Positions 6,052-14,177 of a stretch of 15,703 bases of DNA are shown here, piece after piece. The position numbers were made by a program, and so were the translations under genes. The notes under the pieces are model-generated. The model was not told the DNA's origin. It did no database searches and was given only the letters and a program-made list of their open reading frames with translations. Position 1 is the stretch's first letter; every line of letters starts with the position of its first letter. Source of the DNA: CAZWHE01 sp964633825 (GTDB lineage Bacteria; Planctomycetota; B15-G4; CAYZWU01); assembly GCA_964633825.1 (NCBI GenBank), contig CAZWHE010000097.1, positions 1-15,703 of the forward strand. The letters are read 5' to 3'.

Positions 6052-8880
6052 CTATTTCAGATCGAGCACGACTTTGACTTGTTCGGCCTGACCGGGTTCG
6101 AGGTGGACCACGATTTCACGGCTTTGATAGCCTTCGGCCATGACGGTTATACTCGATCGACCCAGGGGCAATTCTTCGAAGCGGGACAAACCCTTCTCGA
6201 TAGAAAATCCACAGCCACTGACCTTAAACAAGACGGTATTATTGCATGATATGTAAATCTCCTTGTCTATCGATTCGGCGCTCCTGTCGACAACATCGAG
6301 AATGAGGACACCCGCGGGCTTCAGGGGAAGAGCTCCCAGATCGAGAATTTGACCGGCCGTTAGGTCAAAGGGCATGTAAATATACTCGAAATAACCCTCT
6401 GAGGGGTCGACCCTAACCCTGTATCGACCCGGAGGGATCAATCTCAAGCGGAAACGACAGTCGTTACTGTTGGTGCAAAAAGTATCTCTGGCGGTTTGAC
6501 CGAGAAGATAAACACCGGCTAAAAATTCTTCGTCACCATCCTCATCGTTTGCACCATCGCCCGAAGACTCCTTCACTCCTCGAGGGACTCTCCCTGTCAG
6601 CTCATCGACAAGGCGGCCTCTCACTTCACCGCCCGGCAAGACCAGATCAACACGGTATGGACTGCCGGTACCGGCCGGAATGATCAGATCCGGCAAATAA
6701 ATCCCGTATTCACTTTCTAAATTGATACACCACGACCCCGGCTTGAATCCCTTCAAAACGAAACAGCCGTCCGGGTCGGTGACAACTTCCAGAGCTTTTT
6801 CGGATTCGGAACCGGGAACAACGTGCGAAGAGAAATAGATATTCATCCCAACGGCCGGTGTCCCATCATAATTATTCAGGCTTCCCATAAGGGTGATTTC
6901 CCCTTCGGAAGGTGAAAGATCTGTGGGACGGATCACCAGGTTTGTTGTTTCATTCGGGAGGACCCGGACCCGGCGCTCCACATAAAACCGGCCGCCAAAG
7001 GATAGAGTGGCCGTCCAAGTACCGGGCTTGAGAAAGTCACTGCGCTCGAACGAGCCGTCCTCCCCGATATTACACAAGCCTTTGTTCTCTCTGCATCCCG
7101 ATTCGTCGTCGAGACAGAGATTGAATTTCTGGAGAGCGGGATCAGTAAATCCCTCGAGAGAAAATGAAAGAATGCCATTCGGCTCCAGAACGATTTGGAA
7201 GTCTTTGATGACCTCGTTCTCGCTGACCTCGATCAATTCTTTTTCCCACTTCTGAAATCCAGATGACGAAGCTTCTATGGAATAGAACTCGGGAACGAGT
7301 CCACGCAGACAGAAATTCCCCTTGCCGTCGATGTAGGCACCATTGTACTGCTTCGCATATGGTATTTCATGATGGGCCATAATGTCGCATCGGGCTGTAA
7401 TATAGCAGCTCGTCCCGACCAGCGGCTCACCCGTGCCTCCGTCGATCACCCGGCCGTGAATAACGGCCCCCGATATATGGATATCCTTCTCCATCAGCCC
7501 GGGGCCGAAATTCAGATAGTCCCATGCCAGCCGGTTCGACAAGCCCGGAAACGAAACGAACACCATATATGATCCCGGAATAATCTTGTTTTTTTCGAAT
7601 CTTCCTTCGCTGTCACAGACGGCAATTCCAAGAAACCGATGAGGAGATTTCGAAAAGCAAGGCGGGGCAACCCATTGGACTTCCACCCTCCCGCCTGCAA
7701 CGGGTTTTCCGTCATAGTCGAACAACGTACCGCACCATGTTGCGTATTCGTCGGAAAGACCGAAGTCGACCTCCACATCGTTGTCAATGATATCAACGGT
7801 TTTGATCTCCTTCGTGAATCCGAATGATTCGACTGTCTCTCCCGGAGGAGGTCCCGCATGAACATGGACCCGGCCGGGAAGAAGAGGCGCGGTTCGATAA
7901 CCACCGTCGGGACCGCTGAAGGCGGGACGCGCGAGCTGTATATCTTCTTCTTCAGGAATGACCATGACCCCGGTGATCGGCTCTCCTCGATCGTCGAGAA
8001 CCTTGCCGAACAAGCGGAACCCTCTTTTCAAACGGATCTCGATCTCTTCTCCCGTGCCGGGCACGGCCTTGGCATATCCCTCGGCAAAGTCGGGATGGAG
8101 AGCGGCTGCCACCATTCTCCAGCTCGAGTATTCCTCCGGGTCGAAGGAACGCAAGCCTTTCAGCGTGAACATTCCCTCCTCGTCCGTCTCCGCGCAGGGG
8201 ACGGCTTCCCTGAAGCCGACAAGCGGGGCCCAGGGCTTCCATGTTGACCCGAAACCCCTATTCCAAGAGACACCCACCAATGCTCCGGTCACGGCACGGC
8301 CCGTCGCGTTCTCCACGACCCTTCCGGACACACTTCCTCCCGGATCGAGCTTGACCAGAAGATCGGATAGTTCGTCGTCATACAGTTCGCCGTCATCAGG
8401 CACCTGGAGTTGGAGGTAACTCCGACTTTGATAACACGAAGAGCCTACATATAGATAATAGGTCCCTTCCTGCGTGATCGGAATTTGGAACCGCCCTCTA
8501 TCATCACGGACCGTGTCATAGAAGATCTTTTTGCCCAGAGCCCGGATTCCGTTCGGATCATTTTTTTTCAACTCTATATGAAAAGACCTCACCGGTTCGC
8601 CCGACACCTTGTCGATCACCCTTCCGGCCAGAACATATCCGGCAGGCACAATGGCCTCTCGATCAGGGAAACTGCCTGACGGATCCGCCACTTCAGCACT
8701 TTCGTAATCTCCAGATGCCTGGATTCGGCCGGATTCGCTGGCCTGCAAAACCTCAATGGGCTCAACAGCAGTTTCATCGCCGGCCGACCCTCTTTGCAGG
8801 CAAAAGATAACACCTGCGCAGCAAGCCGCGATCACGGCCGCAATGATCAGCACGAAAAGAGGTTTGTGTTTCCGGTCCAT
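6052..8880 (-). CDS. Large anchored protein with tandem carboxypeptidase-regulatory-like repeats
   Basis: A 942-residue exported protein. The N-terminus (MDRKHKP) is followed by a hydrophobic stretch at 8-29. It contains a lipobox-like IAAC (17-20), so the protein may be lipidated at C20, or it may be a type II membrane protein because hydrophobicity continues past the cysteines. After a Glu/Ser-rich linker (31-80) come about nine beta-sandwich units of the CarboxypepD_reg/transthyretin-like type, with G-[RKS]-[VL] openings at about 85 (AGRVIDKVSGEPV), 185 (SGRVVENATGRAV), 291 (FGKVLDDRGEPI), 383 (CGTLFDYDGKPV), 475 (HGRVIDGGTGEPL), 665 (MGSLNNYDGTPA) and 753 (VRGRLVDELTG), plus degenerate units near 570 and 857. 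Each ends with the [FY]-x-[LI] and PG[RS][YW] turns. No catalytic domain is present; a scaffold, adhesin or carbohydrate-binding role is plausible but unproven. The ATG has no clear SD; a small GGCTT/AAGCC hairpin lies directly before it. I see no convincing promoter in 8881-9026. Confidence 0.85.
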   Translation of the reverse strand: MDRKHKPLFVLIIAAVIAACCAGVIFCLQRGSAGDETAVEPIEVLQASESGRIQASGDYESAEVADPSGSFPDREAIVPAGYVLAGRVIDKVSGEPVRSFHIELKKNDPNGIRALGKKIFYDTVRDDRGRFQIPITQEGTYYLYVGSSCYQSRSYLQLQVPDDGELYDDELSDLLVKLDPGGSVSGRVVENATGRAVTGALVGVSWNRGFGSTWKPWAPLVGFREAVPCAETDEEGMFTLKGLRSFDPEEYSSWRMVAAALHPDFAEGYAKAVPGTGEEIEIRLKRGFRLFGKVLDDRGEPITGVMVIPEEEDIQLARPAFSGPDGGYRTAPLLPGRVHVHAGPPPGETVESFGFTKEIKTVDIIDNDVEVDFGLSDEYATWCGTLFDYDGKPVAGGRVEVQWVAPPCFSKSPHRFLGIAVCDSEGRFEKNKIIPGSYMVFVSFPGLSNRLAWDYLNFGPGLMEKDIHISGAVIHGRVIDGGTGEPLVGTSCYITARCDIMAHHEIPYAKQYNGAYIDGKGNFCLRGLVPEFYSIEASSSGFQKWEKELIEVSENEVIKDFQIVLEPNGILSFSLEGFTDPALQKFNLCLDDESGCRENKGLCNIGEDGSFERSDFLKPGTWTATLSFGGRFYVERRVRVLPNETTNLVIRPTDLSPSEGEITLMGSLNNYDGTPAVGMNIYFSSHVVPGSESEKALEVVTDPDGCFVLKGFKPGSWCINLESEYGIYLPDLIIPAGTGSPYRVDLVLPGGEVRGRLVDELTGRVPRGVKESSGDGANDEDGDEEFLAGVYLLGQTARDTFCTNSNDCRFRLRLIPPGRYRVRVDPSEGYFEYIYMPFDLTAGQILDLGALPLKPAGVLILDVVDRSAESIDKEIYISCNNTVLFKVSGCGFSIEKGLSRFEELPLGRSSITVMAEGYQSREIVVHLEPGQAEQVKVVLDLK

Positions 8881-9026
8881 GGGCTTAACGAAAGCCGCGA
8901 TATCCCTGAACGTAATTCAACAACCACCGCAAAATAAACAATCGAACGAACAAAGGAAATCGATCATGATCAAAATGTGAGCGATTCCCGCTGCCTTTAA
9001 TGTACTTTTATATTAGCAAGAAGTAA

Positions 9027-10718
9027 CTATTTCCCCTTCCGGGCTTTCTCGATCTTGGCCCACGTGTCGCGCAGCGTGACGGCCCGGTTGAACACGAGCT
9101 TCCCCTTGGCGGAATCGGGATCGACGCAGAAGTAACCCTGTCTCTCGAACTGGAACCGGCTTCCCGGCTCGGCCCCGGCCAGGCTCGGCTCGACGGGGCA
9201 GGCTTTCAGAACCTCGAGCGATTCCGGATTGAGGCAGGCCTTGAAATCCTCCTCCTCGGCCGGGTTCTCCTTGGTGAAGAGGTGATCGTAGAGCCGCACC
9301 TCGGCGTCGATCGCGTGCTCGGCCGAAACCCAGTGGAGCGTCGCCTTGACCTTGCGCCCGTCGGGTGCATCGCCGCCGCGCGTGGCCGGATCGTAAGTGC
9401 ACCGCAGCTCGACGATCTCGCCCGTCTTCTCGTCCTTCACCACTTCCCTGCAGGTGATGAAGTAGGCGTACCGGAGCCTGACCTCGCGGCCGGGAGCGAG
9501 GCGGAAGAATTTCTTGGGCGGATCCTCGCGAAAATCCTCGCGCTCGATGTAGAGGACCCGCGAGAAAGGGACCTTCCGCGTTCCGGCGGCCGGATCCTCG
9601 GGGTTGTTGACGGCGTCGAGCTCCTCGGCCTCCCCTTCCGGGTAGTTCTCGATAACGACACGAAGGGGACGGAGCACGCCCATGACGCGGGGCGCCCGCT
9701 TGTTGAGGTCTTCGCGGAGACAGTGCTCGAGAAGGGCGATGTCGACTATGCTCTCGTACTTGGCCACGCCGACGCGGTCGCAGAGGGCCCTGATCGATTC
9801 GGGCGTGTAGCCGCGCCGCCTGAGCCCGCCGATCGTGGGCATGCGGGGGTCGTCCCATCCCGAGACACGGCCCTCCTCCACGAGCCGGAGGAGCTTGCGC
9901 TTGCTCATCACCGTGTAGGTGAGGTTGAGGCGGGCGAACTCGATCTGCCGGGGGTGGAAGACGCCGAGCTCGTCGAGAAACCAGTCGTAGAGGGGGCGGT
10001 GGTTCTCGAACTCGAGTGTGCAGACCGAGTGGGTGATTCTTTCGATCGAGTCGGAGAGGCAGTGGGTGAAATCGTACATCGGGTAGATGCACCACTCGTC
10101 CCCCGTCCTGTGGTGCGTGGCGCGCCGGATCCTGTATATCGTCGGATCGCGCATGTTCAGGTTGGGCGAGGCCATGTCGATCTTGGCTCTCAGCACGTGG
10201 GAGCCGTCCTCGAACTCGCCGGACCGCATCCGTTCGAAGAGGTCAAGGTTCTCCTCGACGGAACGGTCCCGAAAGGGGCTGTTCTTTCCGGGCTCGGTCA
10301 GGGTGCCGCGGTACTCCCTGATCTCGTCCGCGGCGAGGCTGCACACATAGGCCCTGCCTTTTTTGATCAGCTCCTTCGCGTAATCGTAGAGCTGCTCGAA
10401 GTAGTCGGACGCGAAGAAAAGCCTCTCCTCCCAGTCGAACCCGAGCCAGCGGACATCCTCCTTGATCGACTCCACGTACTCCGTCTCTTCCTTGGTCGGG
10501 TTGGTGTCGTCGAACCGGAGGTTGCAGAGCCCGCCCCCGTATTCCGAGGCGATGCCGAAGTTGAGGCAGATCGACTTGGCGTGCCCGATATGGAGGTAGC
10601 CGTTCGGCTCGGGCGGAAAGCGCGTGTGAACCCGGCCGTTGTTCTTGTTCGCCGCCACGTCGTCCGAGACGATCTGGCGGATGAAGTCGAGAGAGCGTTC
10701 AGAATCGGAAGGAGCCAC
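9027..10718 (-). CDS. glnS: Glutaminyl-tRNA synthetase
   Basis: Class I aminoacyl-tRNA synthetase (563 residues; E. coli enzyme 554) that charges tRNA-Gln with glutamine in the cytosol. The N-terminus RFPPEPNGYLHIGHAKS carries the HIGH motif (43-46) in the form specific to GlnRS rather than GluRS. The second motif VMSKRK is at 270-275 and is followed by the GlnRS-type GWDDPRMPTIGGLRRRGYTP segment. The C-terminal beta-barrel anticodon-binding domain is intact, with ESRVLYIE-like (here FSRVLYIEREDF), GREVRLRYAYF and RFQFERQGYF strands. I chose GTG 10718 because GAGGAG lies six to seven bases upstream. The open frame continues to 10991, but that 91-residue extension runs through the tandem repeat array and the promoter and is not real. 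Presence of GlnRS means direct charging of tRNA-Gln is possible without GatCAB. No terminator is visible after the stop. Confidence 0.97.
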   Translation of the reverse strand: MAPSDSERSLDFIRQIVSDDVAANKNNGRVHTRFPPEPNGYLHIGHAKSICLNFGIASEYGGGLCNLRFDDTNPTKEETEYVESIKEDVRWLGFDWEERLFFASDYFEQLYDYAKELIKKGRAYVCSLAADEIREYRGTLTEPGKNSPFRDRSVEENLDLFERMRSGEFEDGSHVLRAKIDMASPNLNMRDPTIYRIRRATHHRTGDEWCIYPMYDFTHCLSDSIERITHSVCTLEFENHRPLYDWFLDELGVFHPRQIEFARLNLTYTVMSKRKLLRLVEEGRVSGWDDPRMPTIGGLRRRGYTPESIRALCDRVGVAKYESIVDIALLEHCLREDLNKRAPRVMGVLRPLRVVIENYPEGEAEELDAVNNPEDPAAGTRKVPFSRVLYIEREDFREDPPKKFFRLAPGREVRLRYAYFITCREVVKDEKTGEIVELRCTYDPATRGGDAPDGRKVKATLHWVSAEHAIDAEVRLYDHLFTKENPAEEEDFKACLNPESLEVLKACPVEPSLAGAEPGSRFQFERQGYFCVDPDSAKGKLVFNRAVTLRDTWAKIEKARKGK

Positions 10719-10745
10719 GATTTTCTCCTCGCTGCTTTTTCGAAT

Positions 10746-10773
10746 ATTGTAGCATAGAGCCGTGCGGCGTCGA
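10746..10773 (-). promoter_or_regulatory. Extended -10 promoter for glnS
   Basis: On the minus strand TGC-TACAAT (-10 at 10751-10746, with the TGn extension) follows TCGACG (10773-10768, 4/6) by 16 bp. The predicted start near 10739 gives a leader of about 20 nt ending in the GAGGAG ribosome site. The 20-bp repeat array begins just upstream of this promoter. Confidence 0.55.
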
Positions 10774-10780
10774 CTTTCCC

Positions 10781-10851
10781 GACCGACTTCGGGTCCACCC
10801 GACTGATTTCGGGTCCACCCGGCTGATTTCGGGTCCGCCCGGCCGGTTCCG
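10781..10851. repeat. Tandem array of a 20-bp unit, about 3.5 copies
   Basis: Consecutive 20-bp units begin exactly at 10781, 10801 and 10821, followed by a decayed partial copy from 10841 to about 10851. The consensus is GACTGATTTCGGGTCCACCC, with one to three differences between neighbours. Reading across the joints, each unit holds a dyad CGGGT-CC-ACCCG (the third reads CGGGT-CC-GCCCG). The array lies between the divergent glnS promoter and the pilT-like gene. A 20-bp period is close to two helical turns, so bound proteins would sit on nearly the same face. It could be an operator array, a minisatellite, or a decayed palindromic mobile repeat; the sequence does not decide. Confidence 0.85.
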
Positions 10852-10934
10852 GGAATATCTCCGCACAAAAGAGCGTCACAGAAGAAGCGGGAGAGGTTGT
10901 ACAGCCCAAAGGTTTCGATAGCAAGAGGTGAAAC

Positions 10935-12191
10935 TTGGATTACCTGCAAACGATCGCCGACCTGAAGAAAAGGGAGGCGAGCGATCTCCATCTGGAACCC
11001 GGCCTCGCTCCCTCAGCGCGCATCCAGGGCGAGCTCAAGCCCCTGGGAAGCGAGCCCGTCCGGCCGGAAGAAACCCTGAGAATCGCACAAGACCTTTTGA
11101 GCGAGACGGAGTGGGCGGAATTCCAAGAGCGCCGGTCGAGCGACCTCTCGCTCATCCTGGCCAATGTGCGGTGCCGCGTTCACATCATGAAGACACATCG
11201 CGGCGTCGGCCTGGCGATCCGGCTCCTTTCATCCTTTCAGCCGTCGCTCGAGCGCCTCAACCTCCACCCCGACCTGGCCGGCCTGGTCAAGCTTCCGAAC
11301 GGCCTCATCGTGGTGACCGGACCCACGGGCTCGGGGAAATCATCGACCCTGGCCGCCCTCCTCTACGAGATCAGCACCAAGCAGAGCCTGCACATCGTCA
11401 CCATCGAGAGCCCCATCGAGTACCCGATCCTGCCCCGGCGCTCCTTCATCCGCCAGCGCGAGGTGGGCCTCGACACCCCCTCTTTCGACAGGGCGCTCCT
11501 CGACGCCCTCCGCCAGGACCCGGACGTGATCATGGTGGGCGAGATGAGGGAGCGCGAAACGATCCGGCTCACCCTCAACGCCGCCGAGACGGGGCAGCTC
11601 GTGCTGACGACGCTTCACGCGGCCAACGCGGCCGAGGCGGTGCACAGGATCGTGGCCGCCTTCCCGCCCGAGATCCAGGGGGCTGTCCGCAACCAGCTCG
11701 CCGGCTGCCTCATCGCCGTGGTGGCCCAGCGGCTGCGGTTCAAGAGCGACTTCGGAATCCGCGTTCCCGTCTGCGAGATACTGAGGACGGCGCACGCGAC
11801 GAGGAACATGATCCGCCAGGGACAGTTCTTCAAGCTCGAGTCCGCCATCGAGACGGGCAGGGCCGAGGGGTGCTGGACTTTCAGGCGCTACCAGCAGTGG
11901 CTCGACGGCCGGACCGAATTCTATGTCCCCAAAAACAGCGAGACCATCGACCCGGACCTGAAGGGGGAGAGAAATTCGGTCAAACCGGGTCCGCTTGCCG
12001 AAGAAACAGACCCGAGCACCGCGCCGGAACCAGTCCTCTCAGGCCGCAACATTCCATCGGACGAGAGCGCCCCGTCAAACGTGATCGTCATCGACGAGCC
12101 CGAGGAGGAGAGCGTGGACGACCTTCTCAAGAAGCTCGGCAGCCAATCCCCGCCGAAGAAACCGCCCTCGAGCCGGAAAAAGGGGGAGTGA
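10935..12191 (+). CDS. pilT: PilT/PilU-type type IV pilus retraction ATPase
   Basis: A 418-residue hexameric secretion ATPase of the PilT/PilU branch, normally acting at the inner face of the cytoplasmic membrane to depolymerise pilin. Seen: the N-terminal PAS-like domain with ASDLHLEPG (about 15-23) and RIQGELKPL; Walker A GPTGSGKS (129-136); Asp box TIESPIEY with E158; Walker B DVIMVGEM (197-204); His box TTLHAANAAEAVHRI with H228 and H237; and the retraction motif region ATRNMIRQGQ followed by a final helical segment. The family-typical TIED is TIES here (S159). Residues from about 335 are Pro/Ser/Glu-rich, acidic then lysine-rich, probably disordered and absent from ordinary PilT (about 345 residues). 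The start is TTG 10935: an in-frame TGA lies at 10929, and AGAGGTG sits four bases upstream. No pilin, pilB, pilC or pilus assembly gene is nearby. Confidence 0.93.
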   Translation: MDYLQTIADLKKREASDLHLEPGLAPSARIQGELKPLGSEPVRPEETLRIAQDLLSETEWAEFQERRSSDLSLILANVRCRVHIMKTHRGVGLAIRLLSSFQPSLERLNLHPDLAGLVKLPNGLIVVTGPTGSGKSSTLAALLYEISTKQSLHIVTIESPIEYPILPRRSFIRQREVGLDTPSFDRALLDALRQDPDVIMVGEMRERETIRLTLNAAETGQLVLTTLHAANAAEAVHRIVAAFPPEIQGAVRNQLAGCLIAVVAQRLRFKSDFGIRVPVCEILRTAHATRNMIRQGQFFKLESAIETGRAEGCWTFRRYQQWLDGRTEFYVPKNSETIDPDLKGERNSVKPGPLAEETDPSTAPEPVLSGRNIPSDESAPSNVIVIDEPEEESVDDLLKKLGSQSPPKKPPSSRKKGE

Positions 12192-12256
12192 AGCGCCCGT
12201 CCCAGCCGGCCGGTCCGCAAGAACGTGATATTGCCGACATGATGATTCGGATTTCA

Positions 12257-13876
12257 TCACTCCACGGTCGTGGCCGCCACATTCGTTACTTGACCATATT
12301 GCACGGCTTGGAGCCAGACTTCGGTTCCCGGAGGGATGTTATTGAAAATCACAAGGTTCCAATCGATCGATCCGGAAGAATCGGACCGGCCCGCGAATCC
12401 CTTTTCAGGATCGGCAAGGTCGATCCACACCTTCAAAGACGGAACGTATTTGGCGCCCGGCCCTGTGATGCTGTAGACCAGCCAAACATTCTTGTTCGGC
12501 AGGCCGTTCGTGATCTTGAAAGCAGCGGGTTGGCCGGCGATGAGAGGCTGAGGGTCGACCCACAAATAGAAGTACGACGTTTGATCATGGTAATGGGCGC
12601 CCATGTCGGCCCGCGTCCCGTCGGGATCGACCGGTGAGCTCGGGTCTCCGGCGTCGATGCAGGGGGAACCGGCCTGCAGATGATAGTCGCCTTCAAAGAG
12701 CGGATCGGCATCGATCATGCCGTCACCCCAAACGACGGTGGTATAGCAGTCGTAATAGACCCAGCCCATTCCCCTTTCCACGTCGGAGTAATCCGCCCGC
12801 ATTGCGCTCGACCAGAATGGCCCCCCCGTGATCATGATCTGCGGTCCCTTTGCCGCATCGTTATCCCAGTAGATCGAGTTGGTCACCTTCAACGCGCAGT
12901 TTTCGCCGTAAAAACCACCTCCCCAATCGGCACGGTTATGGGCGATCGTATTGTTCATGTCGCGCATGCCCCCGATATTGTAGATTCCTCCACCATATTC
13001 TCCTTTATTCCCGACGATCGTGTTGCCCACAAGATCGATACGGCCAAAAAAGGAGTGGATTCCCCCGCCATAGTCGGCTGTATTGTTTCTGATGATGTTG
13101 TGATACATACGTGTATTGTGATCCGATTTATTGTAGATGTAAATCCCCCCGCCGGCACCAGGGCCGTCTAACAGATTATCCTCGATAACATTGTTCGAGA
13201 TCGTCGGAGTGGAATAATCGGCGCATATCCCTCCACCCGCACCGCCCCCGCTGATCGTGTTGCGGCATATTTCATTGCGGGAAATTGTCGGAAAGGAATT
13301 ATGACCATCGCCCAATATAAAGATCGCCCCGCCGTAGCCGGAGACGCCCACGCTGTTCTCCTTTATGACGTTATCGATGATAACGGGCGACACATTGTAG
13401 CCCACGGCAAATATTCCGGCCCCGCCTTTAGCGGTCGTATTTCCGGTGATGATATTTCCCGTAATCGTCGGTTTGGACGACCAGCAATAAATACCGCCTC
13501 CACATAAATAAGGACGCAGCCCTGTTCCGTTCGTGATCGTGAATCCCTCGATCACCGAATCCGTACTCTCACAATTTTTAAAAAACACAACACTCCCGGC
13601 CTGGCCCCCATCGATCGTCGTGACATCAGGTCCCTGATCGCTTTTGACTGCGATGGCTTTCTCTGAAAAATCAATGTTCTCGAGATAATAGCCCGGCATA
13701 ACGAGAACAGTGTCTCCGCCGGTCGCAGCGTCGATCCCGTCCTGGATGTATCGGAACGGGTGCTGTTGAGAGCCGGTCCACGGACCCGAAGAGTTGTCAT
13801 CGTCCACATACCAGACAGCGGAATGAGCCGATGAGCAGAAGAGGAACAGGGCGATGCAAAGAAAGAGATAACGCAT
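12257..13876 (-). CDS. Secreted right-handed parallel beta-helix protein
   Basis: A 539-residue exported protein. A signal peptide (MRYLFLCIALFLFCSSAHS) is probably cut before A20. The mature start WYVDDDNSSGPWTGSQQHPF with YIQDGIDAA and GDTVLVMPG (54-62) is the typical cap of DUF1565/pectate-lyase-like beta-helices. About eight rungs follow, each with a GGGI/GGAI turn (near 127, 151, 182, 214, 242, 270, 295, 319) and NxI..N asparagine ladders. Then comes an ADPLF/YHL..GSPCIDAGDP segment (390-411), as in many polymorphic-outer-membrane-like or choice-of-anchor proteins. Residues about 436-539 form a separate beta-sandwich of unknown type. No PEP-CTERM, LPxTG or type IX sorting signal is visible, and no catalytic triad could be assigned; a polysaccharide-binding or lyase role is a guess. 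GGAGG lies nine bases before ATG 13876. The gene is divergent from a MocR-type regulator, which may control it. Confidence 0.88.
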   Translation of the reverse strand: MRYLFLCIALFLFCSSAHSAVWYVDDDNSSGPWTGSQQHPFRYIQDGIDAATGGDTVLVMPGYYLENIDFSEKAIAVKSDQGPDVTTIDGGQAGSVVFFKNCESTDSVIEGFTITNGTGLRPYLCGGGIYCWSSKPTITGNIITGNTTAKGGAGIFAVGYNVSPVIIDNVIKENSVGVSGYGGAIFILGDGHNSFPTISRNEICRNTISGGGAGGGICADYSTPTISNNVIEDNLLDGPGAGGGIYIYNKSDHNTRMYHNIIRNNTADYGGGIHSFFGRIDLVGNTIVGNKGEYGGGIYNIGGMRDMNNTIAHNRADWGGGFYGENCALKVTNSIYWDNDAAKGPQIMITGGPFWSSAMRADYSDVERGMGWVYYDCYTTVVWGDGMIDADPLFEGDYHLQAGSPCIDAGDPSSPVDPDGTRADMGAHYHDQTSYFYLWVDPQPLIAGQPAAFKITNGLPNKNVWLVYSITGPGAKYVPSLKVWIDLADPEKGFAGRSDSSGSIDWNLVIFNNIPPGTEVWLQAVQYGQVTNVAATTVE

Positions 13877-13923
13877 TCTTCACTACCTCCAAACGAAAGA
13901 ACAAACGAAACCAATCATGTATA

Positions 13924-13952
13924 ATTCTAGATGCAAATAGCGGGCTTGTAAC
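13924..13952 (-). promoter_or_regulatory. Candidate promoter for the beta-helix gene
   Basis: On the minus strand GTTACA (13952-13947, 4/6) and TAGAAT (13929-13924, 5/6) are separated by 17 bp, giving a start near 13917 and a leader of about 40 nt with its GGAGG. A strong dyad (13965-13987) lies directly upstream of the -35, an activator-like position. Confidence 0.4.
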
Positions 13953-13964
13953 GGTTGGCTCGCA

Positions 13965-13987
13965 CCGAATTATCCAACGATAATCGG
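13965..13987. promoter_or_regulatory. Operator-like dyad between beta-helix and MocR genes
   Basis: Perfect 6-bp arms ATTATC and GATAAT flank CAAC (13969-13984). Outside a single extra A, the symmetry continues as CCG/CGG, giving a 9-bp stem with one bulge. It is the strongest inverted repeat I see in this 0.3-kb divergent region and lies 13 bp upstream of the putative -35 of the beta-helix gene. It is a possible binding site for the adjacent MocR regulator or another factor, or an RNA hairpin. Confidence 0.4.
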
Positions 13988-14033
13988 AAACCCCCGCGTG
14001 GTGAACAATCCGTAATGCCGACCGTATTTGAGA

Positions 14034-14078
14034 GGCGGGTTGTGAGAGCGGCTGAAGCAGATCTCGGAGCAGCCCGCC
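14034..14078. other. Imperfect hairpin in the divergent intergenic region
   Basis: GGCGGGTTG (14034-14042) can pair with CAGCCCGCC (14070-14078), nine pairs including one G-U when transcribed rightward, and an inner GAGA/TCTC stem closes part of the loop. There is no U-run on either side, so it is not an obvious terminator. Nothing else recognisable lies between 13988 and 14130. Confidence 0.25.
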
Positions 14079-14141
14079 CGTCCATCTGTCCAGGCCGCGG
14101 CGAACCGCTCGTCATCGTCCGTTTAATTTATTCTTTTCGTC

Positions 14142-14170
14142 TTGACATCCGATGCATATAATTGAATCAT
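14142..14170 (+). promoter_or_regulatory. Promoter of the MocR gene, probably giving a leaderless mRNA
   Basis: A perfect TTGACA (14142-14147) is 17 bp from AATCAT (14165-14170, 4/6), which would start transcription at about 14177, one base before the ATG. A perfect TATAAT at 14157-14162 lies in between, only 9 bp from TTGACA; if it is used instead with a poor -35, the leader would still be under 10 nt. No SD precedes the ATG, consistent with leaderless initiation. Confidence 0.45.
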
Positions 14171-14177
14171 ACCAATT

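Noticed and set aside
9282..10757. 491-residue plus-strand frame opposite glnS
   Set aside because: Antisense shadow with Val/Glu/Asp-rich composition over a clear GlnRS.
10781..10851. Tandem repeats as a CRISPR array
   Set aside because: The 20-bp units abut directly without unique spacers, and no cas genes are present.
10719..10991. N-terminal extension of GlnRS
   Set aside because: It would read through the promoter and the repeat array, and it precedes a GTG with an excellent SD at the expected GlnRS N-terminus.
13955..14161. 68-residue frame in the beta-helix/MocR spacer
   Set aside because: No SD, no recognisable motifs, and it overlaps the promoters and dyads; treated as non-coding.
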